Assembly: GCA_027625915.1 (NCBI GenBank)
Contig: JANTQA010000012.1
Location: 14,036,501 to 14,100,500, forward strand
Length of the DNA stretch: 64,000 nt
Direction of reading: 5' to 3'
Source of the DNA: Anaeramoeba flamelloides
Taxonomy: Eukaryota; Metamonada; Anaeramoebidae
Positions 1 to 12,892 of the stretch are shown one piece after another. Under the pieces are notes generated by a model. The model worked only from the letters and a program-made list of their open reading frames with translations. It made no database searches and was not told the origin of the DNA. Made by a program: the position numbers and the translations under genes. Each line of letters begins with the position of its first letter. The stretch's first letter is position 1.

Positions 1-197
1 TTTATAATGAAATCGAAAATGAAATCGAAAATGAAATTGACAATAAAATTCAAAATGAAATTGAAAATGAGATTGAAAATAATGAAACTAATAACATTGA
101 AGAAAATAAAGATCTTGAAAATCAAGAAAATGAAAAAGAGATTGAAAATGAAAATAATGATTCACAATCAAATGAAAAAACAGTGATGAAGAATTAA
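1..197 (+). CDS. C-terminal tail of a Glu/Asn/Ile-repeat protein (partial)
   Basis: The reading frame starting at base 3 is open from the window edge to a TAA at 195-197, giving about 64 residues. They are built of a degenerate NEIE tetrapeptide repeat and end in a short Lys/Asn tail. Acidic repeat tails of this kind are common at the ends of proteins in AT-rich protists. The body of the protein, its domains and its function lie outside the window. A second frame beginning near base 182 (SDEELKIF...) stays open to about base 220, so a one-base slip in the A-run near 175-180 would give a different and more protein-like ending. No known family is recognised; the repeat alone would look coding by chance, so confidence is moderate. 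Confidence 0.5.
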   Translation, partial: YNEIENEIENEIDNKIQNEIENEIENNETNNIEENKDLENQENEKEIENENNDSQSNEKTVMKN

Positions 198-821
198 AAA
201 TATTTCTCAAAATTAATGATTAATTTATTCATTTTTTTCATTCTTTTTATTTTAATATATTTTACTTTCAATAATTTATAATAAAAGATATTATTCCGTT
301 CTTTAATATTTTTTTGATAATAACACTAATTTTTTTTTTTCAATTTTCTTTTCCTAAAATTTTCATAATTCTGATCCAATTTGATATTTATTTTTAAATA
401 GTAAAACAAATAATTAATACAGCCTTTTCAAAGTTCATATGAAACCCAAAAATAAAAGGAAAGTATAGTCCCTTCATATGAAATCTCAAAAAAACCTTTA
501 AAAGTGAATTTTGTAAAAATATTACAAGATTTCACAGAAACTTTAAATTGTTTTTGACCCAAATATGATTTATAATTGTGAATTAAATTAGATAAGCCCC
601 CTTTCATATTTTTAAGTACATGATAGAAAAAAAGTTAACAATACTATTAACCTACCTTTTTTGAAAATTTTTGAAACAATTATTTTTTTCATTTTATAAT
701 TATTTCTTTTTTATCTGCAATCTTTGATTATCTATTCTATATAATGAAAACTATATGTTATACTAAATACGGAAAAAGTTTACAAATATTATTTTTTTTA
801 ATGTTCATATTAAAAACCAAA
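198..821. other. AT-rich intergenic DNA
   Basis: No gene, tRNA or recognisable repeat was seen here. The one ATG-started open frame (744-944) is phenylalanine- and lysine-rich, as expected of random AT-rich DNA, and runs into the inverted-repeat element that begins at 824. Confidence 0.5.
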
Positions 822-823
822 TA

Positions 824-1221
824 CAGCTGTTCCAAGGCTACCATGAAATTCTATCAATATCAAAATTTGATGTTGATAAAGATTTTTAAATCTAAGAATA
901 TAAGAACAAGAAAGTTTATATTGAAAATATTTTTTCATAAATGAGTTGATATGAAAATTATTCTTCTAATGTGATCGAAAAATAAATTCATTTTTTAGAG
1001 GAAATTTTATGTCATTTATTAATGAATTTTTGATGTTTAGAGTCGTTTTGGGTTCTGAAAATTTATTTTTTGAAAATCAGAAAAAATTCTTGAATATTGG
1101 CTCATTTATGAATTTTTTTCTCAATATGAGCTTTATTATTCTACTATTGTGCTTTTTAAAAATTTATATCAACATCAAAATTTGATATTGATAAAATTTC
1201 ACGGTGGCTTTGGATTGACTG
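824..1221. mobile_element. Foldback MITE flanked by TA (family L)
   Basis: The two ends are inverted copies of each other for about 70 bp: TACAGCTGTTCCAAGGCTAC on the left matches the complement of the right end, which reads TACAGTCAATCCAAAGCCAC. TA dinucleotides lie outside both ends (822-823 and 1222-1223). Inverted similarity continues inward (CATAAATGAG near 935 and its complement near 1110), so most of the 398 bp can fold into one hairpin. CAG-type ends with TA duplications are typical of Tc1/mariner-derived MITEs. It has no coding capacity. Only one copy is visible. Confidence 0.7.
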
Positions 1222-1223
1222 TA

Positions 1224-2177
1224 CAAAATCAAACATAAATACTTATAAATGATAAATATTAATATATTTAAACAAAAATTTTAAAATAAGATTCCAATCC
1301 AAATAATGTAAAAAAAATTCAAGGTATCAATTAAAATTCAAAATTTGTCAAAAATTTCATTATATAACCTTCAATATGAAAATTAATAATAAAATTGTTA
1401 ATATTTGTTTAATTCTATTTTTTTTTTTTCTTTTACAAATTAATTAAAAATGACTTCTAGTTATAATCATATTTTTTTTTTTAATTATTTTAAAAATTCT
1501 TTCAAATAAATATCAACAATTTAAATTATTTTAATAAAATCACCAATATAATTCAACTTTTGGTTTCATATACTCTAGTATTTTTAATTTTTGGTAATAT
1601 TTTAAATATTTTATATGATATATATCAAATTAAATACAAACTAATAATTTTCCATATGGAAGTTAACTACGGGTGTATTATTTTTCTATAATATCTTATT
1701 ATATTATTTTAGGTTTAGATATTTTTTTGAATATATCCACTTTTTTAGTTTAAACAATTGAAATAAAAATTAAGTTTAATTATTTAGATTTTATTAATCT
1801 ATCAATTTTTTCAAATAGATATTATCTAATAATGAGAAATTATTATTTATCTATTGATTAATATATTCGTTGCTTTTTTAGAAATATATTTCATAGGAAG
1901 ACCAATACCTTTTTATTTATTATTGTTTTATAAAAGATTAACAATCATCCATTGTTGTTTTATTTATTTTATTCAAATCCAATTTCTTAACTTAAGAATA
2001 TTTTTTTCTATCATTTTAATGGTTTAAAATTATTACCAAGTAATAAAAAAAAATGATGATTTCGATAATATTAAGTAAGCCTTATTAAAAAATTCTGTTT
2101 ATACTTATATATTTAATTATGTTAATTGTAAGATATCTTTGATAATTTAGTTAACAAATCGTGAAAAAAGATATTAT
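1224..2177. other. AT-rich intergenic DNA
   Basis: Nothing gene-like, and no repeat shared with the rest of the window, was recognised in this stretch. Confidence 0.45.
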
Positions 2178-2330
2178 TCATTTTTTTTTTTTTTTAATAT
2201 AAATGTAACAGAGGTGATTCAACAAAATCACATTAATATTTGCCTAAAACACTAAGTTACTTTTTTTATGATTTAAATCTTTTCTTTTTTTTTCTTTTCT
2301 TGTCTTTTTCGTTTCTTTATACAAAAATAT
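2178..2330 (-). repeat. Relic of the 3' end of the composite retroposon (family E)
   Basis: A T-run (2180-2195) is followed by AGAGGTGATTCAACAAAAT and a diverged 'TTTGCCTAAAACACTAA' segment. These match the poly(A) end of the elements at 22720-23631, 24931-25834 and 26581-27479, in minus orientation. Similarity fades after about 2330. It looks like an old 3'-end copy, as target-primed retroposition with 5' truncation would leave. Confidence 0.5.
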
Positions 2331-2939
2331 TTTTTTTTTCTGGTTATTATTTGAATCGAAAACTATCCTATATGTCATAATATTACCTAAGTCTTAGCTA
2401 GACTCAAAACTTTTAAAAATACAAATTTTAAAATATTGTTTTACTTACAGTGTTTTGAATGGAGTAGGTTTGTTTCTTTTTTTGTAGAAAATTTTGCATC
2501 ACACCGATAATAATTTTTAGAAAGAATCTTAGAAACACCATTTCAAAAATTGTGACTCTCTTGAAATAATAAATTGAAAAAAAAAAAATATAACTATTTC
2601 TTAGTATTCAAGAACAACAAAGTAATTAAATCTGGTTTGAAATTCACTATTAAATCATTCTAAATATATATATATAAAACCTGATATTTCAAAGATTAAA
2701 AAAAAAAATAAAAACAAAAAACTCTGAAAAAAGTGAGTAAAAATTTTTTGAAATGAGCATTACTGTTTTTTTTATTACTGAACTTTTACTGAAAAAAAGT
2801 TTAACAATAAGATTTTTTTACTAATAATTAAATTCAATTTAAAAGACAATATTTCGAAATTTTAGAAGTGATTATTTGCCTTTTTGAAGTTCTTTTTTTT
2901 TTCCAAACATATTCTTTTGCAAATAAAAAAGGATTAAAA
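2331..2939. other. AT-rich intergenic DNA
   Basis: No gene or recognised repeat; homopolymer runs and a short TA run near 2666 only. Confidence 0.4.
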
Positions 2940-3200
2940 AAAAATCATGTGGAAAGAATTATGATCAGAACTAAAAAAAAAATGTTCAAAAAAAAGAAAA
3001 AGAAAGAAAACAGAAAAAGAAAAACGAAACAAAAATATGAAAAAGCTAAACAAAAATTTGTAAAATTAGAAAAAATGATTTTGATCTCAAAAATTTGAAA
3101 ATTTTTTTTAATAAGAACACTGGGATAAACCGGCGAAAGAACTTCCATTAACATTATAAAACAAGTCAAAATTCTTGAAAAATAGTTTATATAATTCACA
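2940..3200 (+). repeat. Purine-rich dispersed repeat (family M), copy 1
   Basis: An A/G-rich tract is followed by AAATTAGAAAAAATGATTTT and a more complex end ('CATTAACATTATAAAACAAGTCAAAATTCTTGAAAAATAG' in pattern). The same order of blocks recurs at 8046-8345, and its first blocks recur on the opposite strand at 29870-30040. The lysine-rich open frame at 2868-3098 is a product of the purine tract and is not taken as a gene. Confidence 0.5.
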
Positions 3201-3621
3201 ATACATATTATCTTTTGATTAAGTTATGGATTCTAAATTGAGAAGTTTATTTAAAGAAAATAAATAACTTATGTAATTATTTTTGGGAAAAAAAAGTTCA
3301 GGTATAATGAAGAATCGAAGAAATATCTTTGTTAATGATGTGTCATGAATATAAATAGGTTTTTTCTGCTTTGAGGAAAGATTTAAAACAAAATAATAAG
3401 AGTGTTAAAAAATTATTAAAAAAAATTTCCTTCAAATTAATTTTGTTTAAGAGTTAAAGACTGAAAAAATAAGAAATAAGAAATAAATTAAAAAAAAAAT
3501 CAATTAAATATTTGTTTTTTATTATATTTTAAGTTAATATTCAATTTTTTTTTTTTTTTATCAAAATAAATTATTTTGAAAAATAATATTCAATTTTTAT
3601 CTTAAAAAAAATGATGAATTA

Positions 3622-5526
<1,905 letters not shown>

Positions 5527-5804
5527 CTAATGTTTTTATTTATAGATAAATTTAATTATTTAAATAATTTGCTTGTTGATGTTTCAAAATATTAAAAAAA
5601 AAAAATAAATAAATAATTACTTTCTAAATTGATATGAAAAATATTGTTGATAAACCCAAAAATTATGATATAAATATGTATATAGATATATAAATTTATA
5701 TTTAGATAAAAGATAATAAATAGAATAAAAAATTAATTTTTTCCATGATTTTTATAACAATTTAATCTATTGATGAAAAATATTTTTTTGTTTTTGAACA
5801 TTAC

Positions 5805-5870
5805 AAAAAAATTTTTGGATTTTTTGTGGTATTCAATAAACTGTTTTTCGGCCAAATGTTCTTCATTCTT
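5805..5870 (-). CDS. Probable internal exon upstream of the ankyrin/low-complexity exon
   Basis: On the minus strand a TTTTAG acceptor (5871-5876) is followed by 66 bases that read as 22 codons (KNEEHLAEKQFIEYHKK...) and then a GTAATG donor (5799-5804). Joined in phase to the 3622-5526 exon it would precede GQTPLEVARE with a plausible ankyrin loop. The implied intron (5527-5804, 278 nt) is close in size to those in the syntaxin gene. No further upstream exon was found before the LINE fragment at 6111-6311, so the 5' part of the gene is either missing, interrupted or unrecognised. Confidence 0.4.
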
Positions 5871-6110
5871 CTAAAATATAAAATAATTGAGTAAAATATG
5901 GAGAGTTTCTGCAACCCCTTTATATTCAAAAAATAAAACTAAAAGAATTATACAGTAATTTAAAAAAATATTTTCGATATTCAAAAGTTGAGAGTGTTTT
6001 TATTCTAAAAAATTTTATCCCAGTGGTTAATTGAATTAAGTTATAAGCTTAGATTTCGAAAAATATTAATCAGAAAAAAAGAGTGCTTTTTTATATTAAG
6101 TCCATATTAG

Positions 6111-6311
6111 TATGTAATAAAAAAAAAAGCAAATAAATATTGCTTTTTATGTTTAATATATAAACAAAAGGAAAGTATAGAAAATATTGATCATTTTTTA
6201 TGGGTCTGCCCTTGTTATGATAATAATAGATTAATATTTCCAAACAAACTAAACGAATTAACCTTTAATGAAATAATTTTAAACTATGATAGTTCAAGAT
6301 TATTTTTGTAA
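6111..6311 (+). mobile_element. LINE (non-LTR retrotransposon) 3' end remnant
   Basis: One frame reads 66 codons to TAA at 6309-6311. It contains the zinc-knuckle signature that follows reverse transcriptase in many LINE proteins: CFLC, then ESIENIDHFLWVCPCYDNNR, that is C-x2-C ... ESxxH-x4-CPxY-x3-R. This zf-RVT-like tail sits at the extreme C-terminus of the LINE polyprotein, as here. No reverse-transcriptase core was recognised upstream in any frame, so the copy is 5'-truncated or decayed. It lies directly upstream of the minus-strand ankyrin gene and may have cut its 5' end. The length is far short of a full LINE (several kb). Confidence 0.75.
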
Positions 6312-8045
6312 TTAATAATCGTGAAATCGATGGTTTTATGCTTAAATTTCTGAAAGGGAATTAAAATAAAAAAAAAAACAGTTAGAGTGTAATTTACACT
6401 TTTTTAATAATAATTAAAAAAAAAAAAAAAATTGTGGTTTTCTCAATCAGAACTGAAATAACTTGTTAGATTTTGTAAAGTTTTAATTTTTGTTGAGAAA
6501 ATCATTAAAATTTTCAATTAAAAATAGAAATATCAGAATGTCTAATCACAAATCTCAACAAATAGAGTAAAATCTTGAATTTTTCTAAATTCCATGAAAT
6601 TCGAGAAAATTTTTGTTATCTTTTTTTATTTGAAAAAAAAAGAAGAGAATTTATAAAATTTTGTTCGTTTTTGCCAAACTAACAAAAAAAATAACTGCTT
6701 TTATGCTTTCTTTTTTATTAATATAATAATCGATAATCCAGATATTCAGCAGTACTTTGATACAATTCACAAAAACTTAACTATGTTTATAATAATATTT
6801 GTTCTGGAAGTATCTATTGATTTTCTAATAAAATTGATACTCAGAAAAAGTCTATTTTATATTGACTATAACTGGTCTTATTAATTTTATATTTCCAGCC
6901 TCAAGATATCATTAAATACAATACAACATTTTGATAAAGTAATAAATTTATTATTTGAGATTGGTGCCAATGAATTTTGCATTATAGGTTTCTTTGAAAT
7001 ATTTTATGTATAAACTAGCGGAAGAAAAGTTTAGTATTAAGCCGAAGTAACCAAAATTAAAAAAAAAAATGATTAGTTTTAACTGTTAATGCATTTGCCA
7101 ATAAATTTTTATAGATAAATAAACATACTTTCAATTACTTGGTTATAAATTATTTTGAGTTTTTTTTTTTTTTTTCATCTAATTAGTTTGATTTTAAAAT
7201 ATTATTGATTTGAGAAAGAAAGATCACAAATAATTGTTTTTTTTTTTTTGATGTGCCATAATCAATCAAAATTCGAAAATATTGTAAATTATTTTGTTAT
7301 CATGTTTGATCAATTATTTTGAAGAAAATTTTACCTTCTATTTGATTTAAAAGTAATAAAGAAATTTATATATTAAAAAATAAGAAAAAGAAAAATTAAT
7401 AAGAAAAAGAATGATAAATTAATTAATGATTATTGGTATTAATAAAAAAATTATAATATATATATATACAAACTTAAGATGAAAATTTAAGAACAAAACT
7501 AAAATAAATAATAATAAAAAATAAATTCAAAACACACTTCACAATACAAAAAAATTCTTTAAAAAAAAATTGAATTTATTTTATTGAATATGAAAAAAGT
7601 TGTTACTTCAAATTATAATTTATTAATAACACAATAAAATAAAAAATTAAAAGTGACAACTTTTGCAAGAAAGTATCAGTTTTCATAAATTTATCAATAC
7701 TAAAATAGTTAATAATAATACTCAATTATTAAGTTTAAAAAATTTTTCAACTTAGAAAAATAGAAGACTGGGAATGATAATTTTATTTGTTACCATTTTT
7801 GATATTTTTATTATTTTTCATTTTATAATGTATTTTTGTTTGATATGTAACAAAGAAAATCAAGTAGTAACAAAAAAAAATATTTTTTAGATGAGTGTTG
7901 GTCTTAAAGTTGATGAATAAAATATAAGTGTAAATTTATACTTTATATCAAATGAGATACTAATAAATATATCTGTTATAAAGAATTTACATAGCAACCA
8001 TTTTCTTAATGTTTATTGGTATTTTCTAAGATCTTTTTTAATCAG
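6312..8045. other. AT-rich intergenic DNA
   Basis: Homopolymer-rich DNA in which no gene, RNA gene or shared repeat was recognised. Confidence 0.45.
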
Positions 8046-8345
8046 AAGGCAAAAACAAAAAGAAATTTGACGAAATTAGAAAAAATGAAAAGGATCTAAA
8101 AAAAAAGGAAAAAAGAAAAAATAAACAAAAAGAAAAGAAAAAGAAAAAAAGCAAAAAAAAAGAAAAACAAAAACAAAAACAAATATTTGAGAAAGTAAAA
8201 TAAAAATTTGAAAGAAATTAGAAAAAAATGATTTTGATTTAACATTGAAAAAAGATTTTGAGAAGAATATGGGACAAAACCACAGGGCTGTTTCCATTAA
8301 CGTTATAAAGTTAGTTAAAATTTTTGAAAAATAGCTTTCATTAGT
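8046..8345 (+). repeat. Purine-rich dispersed repeat (family M), copy 2
   Basis: The block order matches 2940-3200: a purine tract, then AAATTAGAAAAAAATGATTT, a TTTGAGAAGAATATGGGAC segment, and 'CCATTAACGTTATAAAG...TTGAAAAATAG'. Similarity is obvious but diverged. The open frame on the opposite strand (8076-8297) is only its Phe-rich shadow. Confidence 0.5.
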
Positions 8346-8549
8346 TAAAAAATTCTCTTTTCCAAAATCTTTGAAATTTAATTAATCGGGTTTTTTTTTG
8401 TTATTATCTTTAATCAAGTAAAAACTATGAAATTTCTTTCTTTATTTTGGATTAGTAAATTTTATTGCATAAATATCCTACTTGAAAATGTAATTCAAAA
8501 AAATAAATGTTAAACAAAAAATTCATTTTTACTAATTTTTGGTTAATTT

Positions 8550-9112
8550 TGGCATATTTAAGAAACTTTGTTTCTGTCAAAGGTTCCAAAAATTTTACAA
8601 ATATCAATTCTTTTTGATATTTGACCTTTGTAGAAAAAATAAGAAATAATTTGAATAATACACACTACAGAATGATTTATATCATTATGAAGTGAATTTA
8701 GCAATCAACATTTTCTTAAAAATTGAAAAATTAAAATTCTTGGGTAACAATTGAAAAAAACCAACAAGGTTCATTTTGATCTTCAATTTAAGATTCAAAA
8801 GAAAATACCAATAGAAATCAATATCAATTTTTTTACAACCATTTTCACACTTTTGATAACTTTAGAATAACACATTTTTACTTAGTGACTTTAGATCTTG
8901 CTATAAAAAAAAAAAATTGCAAAAAAATTACACATCAAAAAAAGCAAATGGAAAAACAAAGCAAAATGTGTGAATGTGAAAAAATGATTTCAATTTTGAA
9001 AATTTCCAAAATAAATTTACCCTTCTAATATCCGTTAAAACACTTTAAATACATGCTGTTCATTCATTATAACCGGGCCCCTTTGACTAGAAAATGGTAT
9101 ATAAGCTATTTC
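8550..9112 (+). repeat. Dispersed repeat (family N), copy 1
   Basis: This segment matches 13858-14625 in order and orientation. Shared landmarks are AACTTTGTTTC near the left end, CAATAGAAATCAATAT, CTTTAGAATAACAC/CCTTAGAATAACAC, ATTTCAATTTTGAAA and CTTCTAATATCC near the right end. The second copy carries a long TA/TG microsatellite that this copy lacks. No terminal inverted repeat or coding frame was identified. Confidence 0.6.
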
Positions 9113-9796
9113 CAATAAAGTGGGGCAAATTTATTATAAAATATATCTTTTAAACCCAATCTTCAAAAAAGTATTTAAAAATCCAAAATCATTAACAATC
9201 ATTTATCGATTCTTGATAATAATTCAATTTATTTCTCGGTATTGTATTTAGACAAATAAAAGATATTAAAATTTCGATATCTCGATTTTATCTGATATTT
9301 TTTAGGGGTGAAAATTGGTGTTGATTATTTTCTTTTTGATTGAAAAAACCGTTTTCATAACTTGTTTAATCTCAACAAAATTTCAAATAGAATTGAAAGC
9401 ATATAACTGCATTTTATTGTTTAAAAAATCATTTGTACCCAATCCATATTTCAAGTTTTTTATGGAAATTGGTCGTACCTTATTTCACCAAAAAAAGTGC
9501 TATTTTTTTTTTCATTTTTTTGGAAATATTTCATTGAACATATTTTGAATTAAATCCCTTAGTCATTGATTCAATTGGTATTAATATTAAACTTAATTTG
9601 GTAATGTCAATTAATGAATACCCCCACTAACAAAGATTATTTTTTATGAAATGTAAAAAAAAAGCCCAACTTTTTTGGAAATCCCTTATATTTTTTAATA
9701 ATCTATGATCATAAAATGGATTTTTAATCTTCGTTTTTTAAAAAAAATTAATAATTGTGTGGCTTGTTTTGAAAATTCGTAAACGAAAAAGAGAAA
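9113..9796. other. 3' flank of the ankyrin gene
   Basis: No gene recognised. Two plus-strand open frames (9315-9548, 9757-9957) show no coding character and the second overlaps the end of the ankyrin gene. Confidence 0.4.
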
Positions 9797-11269
9797 TTAT
9801 AAAAAATGAAAATTGGAAATTGGAAATGTTACATTTTTTACAAAAAGATTTGGGTCATGCAAAATCAAAATCCTGGCCTTTAATTGAGAGGCTTTATTCT
9901 TTGGTGAATATGCACACAAATGCAAAGGCGATTCATTTTCTAAAGTATAAACATTAATTTTCGCTTTCGCGTTAATTAGTGTAAGCAATAGTGTCTCGTC
10001 AATTGTGTATTTTACTGCACAATGTATTGGTCTCCAACCATTCATGTCCTTTGCGTTAACATTGGCATGGAAAGAAATTAGTGACATTATAATTTCCTTG
10101 GAGACGCCGGATGCGCAAGCTATATGTAAAGGGGTTCTGCCACGTAAATCCGAGGCATTTACATTCGCTTTGTTCCTTAAGAGATATTGTAGACAATTTA
10201 ATTTCTCTTGGGTTTGTTGTTTTTTATGTTTTTTTAATTTCAATTTTTGGATTTTTTTTGATTTGTTTTTGAACATTTTTGTTTTTTGGTTTGCCTTGAA
10301 GGATCTATTAGAACACAAAAAATGTAAAGGAGTTGACCAGTTTGTGTCTCGGCAACTAACTTGGGCTGATCCGTGAAGAATCAAAAGTTTCATCAATTCA
10401 AAATTTGGCCCATTTTTTGATCGAACAACATAATGTAATGCGGTCCGTTTTTTTGAGTCTAGCCTGTTGACATTGATTTTGATTTGATCAAGAAAAAATG
10501 TGACCAATTTTAATGGCGGGTTCTTTTTGCATAATAAATGTAGTGCAGTGAATCTATAATTTTTTGTTACAGAACGAAGATCGCATCCGTATTCTAATAA
10601 AAGCAATAAACACGAAATTACATTTTTAATATGATCCTTGTCATAAATGGACTTGCCCTTAGGTGGAAGGTGAGGCAGCTTCCTCATTTGGAGCTCTTTG
10701 AAAAAGACTGGGAAGTCGATTAAGTGTGCGATATGAAACCCATTTTTGGTGATGCAATTTGTTTTCGCACCATGTTTTAGCAGGTATTGTACACAAAGGA
10801 GGGATGGGTTATATTGCGTAAAGAGCAATTGAAGTGGTGTTAAGAGTTGGTTAGTTGTTTCATTAATATCAGCTCCGTTGTTTAGTAATACCTTTAATAG
10901 CCCGACGGAACAGTTGCTCGCGGTGCAGTAGTGTAGCGCTGTCCACCCCGAATTGTCTCTTTGGTTGACATTCGATCCGTGATCTTTTATTAACGACAAC
11001 ACAGCCTTCTCAGTCCCCTTTCTTCTGCACAGAAAATGTAAACTACACATACCATTATGAATTGGACTCATGAGGGCCACAGAGCATCCATTTTCACAAA
11101 GGTAACTCAAGAAATTTAATTCGCTATGCAAACTACAAAAGAGGTGAAGGGGTGATTCTCCTTCAGGCGTGAAAGTATATGGTAAATCATTTGGGTTTGT
11201 TAATTCTTGGAAATTTTCCAAGGAACACTGTTCAATGCTTAATATTTGTAATTCATTGAGTACATACAT
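9797..11269 (-). CDS. Ankyrin-repeat protein
   Basis: A 490-codon frame starts at ATG 11269 and ends with TAA at 9797. About ten ankyrin repeats are visible along nearly its whole length, with motifs such as SPLHLFC, TALHYCT, TPLQLL, TALHLLC, TALHYVV, TPLHFLC, TPLHIAC, RPIHCAV and SPLHLC, each followed by the expected second helix and G-A-x-x-N/D loop. A Lys/Gln-rich insert (about 10200-10280) splits one repeat. There is no signal peptide or membrane segment, so it is probably a cytosolic adaptor. The last ~20 residues are not ankyrin-like, and a GTAAAA sequence after ...HDPNLF could be a donor to a missed downstream exon. A coding-like segment lies upstream (11393-11734), so the true N-terminus may be longer. 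Confidence 0.85.
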   Translation of the reverse strand: MYVLNELQILSIEQCSLENFQELTNPNDLPYTFTPEGESPLHLFCSLHSELNFLSYLCENGCSVALMSPIHNGMCSLHFLCRRKGTEKAVLSLIKDHGSNVNQRDNSGWTALHYCTASNCSVGLLKVLLNNGADINETTNQLLTPLQLLFTQYNPSLLCVQYLLKHGAKTNCITKNGFHIAHLIDFPVFFKELQMRKLPHLPPKGKSIYDKDHIKNVISCLLLLLEYGCDLRSVTKNYRFTALHLLCKKNPPLKLVTFFLDQIKINVNRLDSKKRTALHYVVRSKNGPNFELMKLLILHGSAQVSCRDTNWSTPLHFLCSNRSFKANQKTKMFKNKSKKIQKLKLKKHKKQQTQEKLNCLQYLLRNKANVNASDLRGRTPLHIACASGVSKEIIMSLISFHANVNAKDMNGWRPIHCAVKYTIDETLLLTLINAKAKINVYTLENESPLHLCAYSPKNKASQLKARILILHDPNLFVKNVTFPISNFHFL

Positions 11270-11392
11270 CAAAAGTAAAAAGTAAAAAATGTTTCTTTTT
11301 CGACTAAAAAATTTTGAGTTTAAGGACTATCGAAAAAAAAAAGTCACTAAGGGATACCCAGGTGTCAAAAAATTCTTTAGTTATGTCCTTTA

Positions 11393-11734
11393 ACTCGTGA
11401 TATCTTGAAAAAGTATGAAATGTCCAATTTTGAGGTTTTTGTAATTGTTTTCTGATAAGAATTCATATTTGAAAGTTAGTAGTGTTTTTGATAACACAAC
11501 CATTTTTCTTCTATGGCAAGTATTATCTCGTTTTACAATACACTGCCTTTGACAAAACCTAGTCCTGTTAATGTTTTTTGGGTTGTGGCTTTGAATATCA
11601 ATTATTAATTAAGGATCTGGTTTGAGTCGGTTTAATATGCTTACTATTTGATTATTTAATTGTTCTTCGAAGATCTCAAGTGATAAAGAGTATAACTCAA
11701 CAATTTTTTCGCATGTGATTATCTTGTAATCACT
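11393..11734 (-). CDS. Possible 5' exon(s) of the ankyrin gene
   Basis: On the same strand and just upstream of the ankyrin gene, one frame is open for 114 codons except for a single TAA at 11609-11611. The first part reads like a real helical protein (CEKIVELYSLSLEIFEEQL..., ending NRLKPDP) with varied codons. This is unlike the Phe/Ile/Lys noise of nearby DNA. The helix pair faintly resembles the helices after a BTB domain, a common partner of ankyrin repeats, but this is weak. The stop may mean an intron with unrecognised borders, a mutation, or two separate pieces. No clean GT-AG pair joining it to the 9797-11269 exon was found. Confidence 0.4.
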
Positions 11735-12892
11735 TTATTTAAAATAATTTTTATTCAATTCTATGAAATGGGAGTCAAAAAATATTTTTTGGTTAAAAAT
11801 TCGAATTTTTATTATATTTAATATGTGTTTTCGAAAATTTGAATTTTTTAGTAATTTCTCGGCAAGGCAAAAATATGTATAATTTTTTCTTGAATTATTA
11901 ATCAATTTTTATAAAAAAATAAGATACTTTTTAAAATAATCTAGATATATGAGAGATTTTTTTAGCCTGTAAATATCATTTTGGTTCAAATTTTGGAATT
12001 TAAAGGGTTCGGCAATTTCAACTATTAAAAAGTTTTGAAAACGAAAAATATTTATTAGTCATTTTTATTATACTTAATAACAATTAAAAACAAATCAATT
12101 ATATTATTTGGTAGGTATTTAAAAATAATAAATGAAAAAAAGAGGATATTTCCCGAAAGGGTGCCAAAGATACTTACACAATTTCATATTTGAAAAGTTG
12201 TTAATTATTTATTTGAAGATAAATGTATCAGTTTCAAAGTGTCACCCTATGGTGATTTTTTAAGATCTTTTTTTTTTTTTTGAGTGGATATTTTTACTGA
12301 AATGATATTACAAAATCTTTATATTGTCAAACATAAAGAGCTAACAAATAACCACAAATTAAATTTAATCGAATTAAATAGATTGTGCTTGAAGAAATTT
12401 ATTTATATTAAATTGAGAATATTTAAGTTTTTAGAAGATATAAAATATGAAAATATTAATTATTTTTTTCTAAATTTGAAATTTTTATAATTTGAGATCT
12501 TTTTAATTTTTTTTTTTTTAATTGAAATTAATATCAATAGAGATCCTCAGATTTTTTTTTTGTTATTTGAATTTGTTAAATAGGACCAATTCTTTTGATT
12601 TACTTTTTTTTTTTTTTTTTTTTTTTTATTTTCTTATTTCTTCAATTTAGTCAATCTTTTTTTATTTTAAAATGGTCAATTTAAAAACACAGATTTAAAA
12701 ACATTAATAATCTAAAAAAATCTGAGACAATAAATTCGATTAAAATGGATATTTTTTCAAGTAAATAAAAGTATTGGAAAATATTTTAATTTTTCAGAGA
12801 AATTGGGAAATATTGTAAGGTGAGTTACAATTAAAGAAAGTCCCATTTTTTGATCTTTTATTTTTTTAGAAATTTTTAATTTTTCGAAGTAA
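11735..12892. other. AT-rich intergenic DNA
   Basis: No gene, RNA gene or shared repeat recognised; the short open frame at 12284-12490 has no coding character. Confidence 0.4.
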
